Source: Thermoguttaceae bacterium (GTDB lineage Bacteria > Planctomycetota > Planctomycetia > Pirellulales > Thermoguttaceae). Taken from it: a stretch of 5,539 nucleotides of DNA. The notes beneath the pieces are model-generated. The model was not told the DNA's origin and searched no databases. It saw only the letters and a list, made by a program, of their open reading frames with translations. The stretch spans positions 1 through 5,539 of the forward strand of contig JANLFZ010000424.1 of NCBI GenBank assembly GCA_024653385.1, written 5' to 3'. The translations under genes and the position numbers were made by a program. Within the stretch, counting starts at the first letter, position 1. Every line of letters begins with the position of its first letter. Below, in pieces: positions 3,924-5,539 of the stretch.

Positions 3924-5539
3924 ATGACGGTGCGATCTTGGGCGGCGGGGATTGTCGTGATGCTCTTGCTCGCCGGTGCCGCGTCGGCCGACTGGGACTA
4001 CGGGGGAATGCTCGACCCGGCGATCGATACGCCCGGCGAGCCGTTTTCCTATTTTTGGCATCCCACCGACGTGATCGGCACGCTCTACGCCCCGGTGGCC
4101 AGCGAGGTCACGCCCGAGGGCTACGTGTACACCGGCTTCGGCGAGCTGATGTTTTTCACCGGCAATCCGCCCGAGCCGGTCAACGTGCGGATCAAGACCC
4201 TCGAGCGAGGCTGCCTGCCGATCGTCCGCTACCACTTGCTGCGGGACGGGGTGCGATACGAGTTCACGCTCTTCGCCGCCGACTTGGGCGGCCCGCTGGC
4301 CGGGCTGCCGGTGAATTTCGTGCGAGTCGAGCTGGTCAACGAGAGCGGCCAGCCGCGGGCGGCGTTCCTGAGTTCGGCGTACCGCTTCTCCGCTCCGATC
4401 ACCAACCAGTACGGCATCCCCGATTACCGCTTCGGTCAACGCTTCGATCTGATCCCCAAAGCGCTGGTCGATGGCCAGACGTCCCACAACCCGGCATGGG
4501 TTTACTCGTTCACCAAGAACAGCGTGGTGCGTGGTGGGCGGATGCTGTATCAGTTCCCCACCAATCCGCGCCCGCAACTGGCGGCCCTGATCGAGCACGG
4601 CATCGGGCTTCAGGCCCTGCGGTACTTCTCGGGCGTGGTGGAGGAACACGGCCCCCCGCGCGTGCCCCATCGCCCGGAGACGCCCGTCGGTTTGGTCATG
4701 TATCGCGTGCCGCTGGGACCCGGCGAGTGCCGCGAGCTGGTCTTCAAGATGCCGCTGGCGCCGCTGCCGAAGGACTCTGCCGAGGCAAGTCTCGTCGACG
4801 CGGCCGATTGGGCAAGCCATTGGCGGCGCACGGCGTCGGCATGGAACGAATTGGTGGTCAAGCCGGCCCCGCTCGTCTTTCCCGAGCCGAAGGTGCAGCA
4901 ATACCTGCTGGCCAACACGATCTACAGCCTGCTGGCCATTGACAAGATCGGCTCCGATTACGTGATCAACGTCAACAAGTTCCAGTACCACCGTTGTTAT
5001 GTGGGCAACGGGTCCGACATGATCGTGGCCCTGGATTTCATGGGCCACACGGAGCCGTCGAAGCAGTGCCTGTTGTATTTTCGGAAGACGCAATTCCCCG
5101 AAGGATGTCTGGGCCTTCCTTTCCTTAAGTTGGACCAGCAGCACTGGTGGGAGATGAACGGATACGTCCTCTGGGCCTGGCGGCGACATTATCAACTCAC
5201 CGGCGACCGTGATTTCCTTGCCCAGGTCTATCCCGGGGTCATGCCGGCGGTGAACTGGATTCGCAAGCACGCCCTGAAAGACCCGATGGGACTTGTTCCC
5301 CCTGTCAAGATCGCCGACGACGCCATGCTCGCGGGCGTCCATCAGACGGGACAGAACCTGTGGATCCTCATCGGCCTGAAAAGCGCGGCGGGCATGGCCG
5401 AGGCGATGGGCAAGGCCGACGACCTGGCGGCGATCCGCGCCGAATACGATCGCTACCGGGCGGCGTTCGAGAAGCTCTTGGCGGGCCAAACGGCCAAGAG
5501 CGGCAACGTCATCCCGCCGGGCATGGAAGAGACCCTGGC
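3924..5539 (+). CDS. Secreted (alpha/alpha)6 six-hairpin glycosidase-like protein, 3' end outside window
   Basis: The frame is open for 538 codons to the end of the window. A TGA at 3918 limits the start to the ATG at 3924; GGGGTGA just before it is a weak, close ribosome site. Residues 1-22 form a Sec signal peptide (R4, hydrophobic core 7-19, ASA before D23), so export to the periplasm or beyond is expected. Residues 23 to about 310 are beta-rich with no recognised catalytic motif, like the beta-sandwich that precedes the catalytic barrel in many families. From about 323 amphipathic helices begin, with the pattern typical of six-hairpin glycosidases: a YHR...ALDFMGH segment (355-377), HWWEMNGYVLWAW (407-419), HYQLTGD, a VYP...AVNWI helix, then an NLWILIGLKSAAGMAEAMG helix. 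E410 and D465/D466 are possible acidic active-site residues. The position where related enzymes often carry Arg-Asp reads G-N-G (361-363). Family and substrate cannot be assigned. Confidence 0.85.
   Translation, partial: MTVRSWAAGIVVMLLLAGAASADWDYGGMLDPAIDTPGEPFSYFWHPTDVIGTLYAPVASEVTPEGYVYTGFGELMFFTGNPPEPVNVRIKTLERGCLPIVRYHLLRDGVRYEFTLFAADLGGPLAGLPVNFVRVELVNESGQPRAAFLSSAYRFSAPITNQYGIPDYRFGQRFDLIPKALVDGQTSHNPAWVYSFTKNSVVRGGRMLYQFPTNPRPQLAALIEHGIGLQALRYFSGVVEEHGPPRVPHRPETPVGLVMYRVPLGPGECRELVFKMPLAPLPKDSAEASLVDAADWASHWRRTASAWNELVVKPAPLVFPEPKVQQYLLANTIYSLLAIDKIGSDYVINVNKFQYHRCYVGNGSDMIVALDFMGHTEPSKQCLLYFRKTQFPEGCLGLPFLKLDQQHWWEMNGYVLWAWRRHYQLTGDRDFLAQVYPGVMPAVNWIRKHALKDPMGLVPPVKIADDAMLAGVHQTGQNLWILIGLKSAAGMAEAMGKADDLAAIRAEYDRYRAAFEKLLAGQTAKSGNVIPPGMEETL

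Noticed and set aside
3597..3927. Short plus-strand frames (77 and 105 codons) in the gene-poor region
   Set aside because: No ribosome site, no motif and mutually overlapping; their content is explained as well by non-coding sequence with inverted repeats.
3905..4942. 345-codon plus-strand frame starting TTG at 3905
   Set aside because: It is in a different frame from the real gene at 3924, is rich in Arg and Ala, lacks motifs and has no ribosome site of its own.
3690..5489. 599-codon open frame on the minus strand across the glycosidase gene
   Set aside because: It lies opposite the plus-strand frame with the signal peptide and glycosidase-like helices. Its product is Arg/His/Gly-rich with no family signature, as expected for an antisense shadow in GC-rich DNA.

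Overview
The window looks like part of a high-GC bacterial chromosome, most plausibly a planctomycete (Planctomycetota). The pointers are the GC-rich coding sequence, a class III aminotransferase paired with a Gfo/Idh/MocA oxidoreductase, and a large Sec-secreted glycosidase-like protein. All are common in that phylum, but this is inference because no RNA gene or phylogenetic marker is present.

Layout. Bases 1-120 may hold the last codons of an upstream gene and contain GC-rich hairpins. A perfect TATAAT at 116-121 sits ahead of a roughly 130-base leader. It precedes a two-gene plus-strand operon: a class III PLP aminotransferase (260-1624) and a Gfo/Idh/MocA-type NAD(P)-dependent oxidoreductase (1621-2883). 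The two overlap by ATGA, with a perfect AGGAGG inside the first gene, so they are very likely translationally coupled. A convergent minus-strand gene (2990-3463) lies in a segment of clearly lower GC (about 43-57% in counted lines, against 63-80% in the flanks). It encodes a 157-residue protein that resembles a stand-alone EVE/PUA-like domain of the kind found at the N terminus of some McrB-type restriction ATPases. A 460-base stretch without a convincing gene (3464-3923) follows, with an 8-bp direct repeat and a cluster of inverted repeats. The window ends inside a secreted glycosidase-like gene (3924 to beyond 5539). It has a Sec signal peptide, a probable beta-sandwich N-terminal region and the start of an (alpha/alpha)6 'six-hairpin' domain.

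How the parts may work together. The first two genes form a unit that could interconvert hydroxyl, keto and amino groups on a sugar, cyclitol or related small molecule: the oxidoreductase makes or reduces a ketone and the aminotransferase exchanges it with an amine. The secreted glycosidase-like protein could supply or process saccharides outside the cytoplasm, but it is separated from the pair by the low-GC minus-strand gene, so a link is speculative. The EVE-like gene looks like an inserted accessory gene, possibly defence-related or a remnant of a larger McrB-like gene. No mobile-element ends, CRISPR array, tRNA or rRNA is seen.
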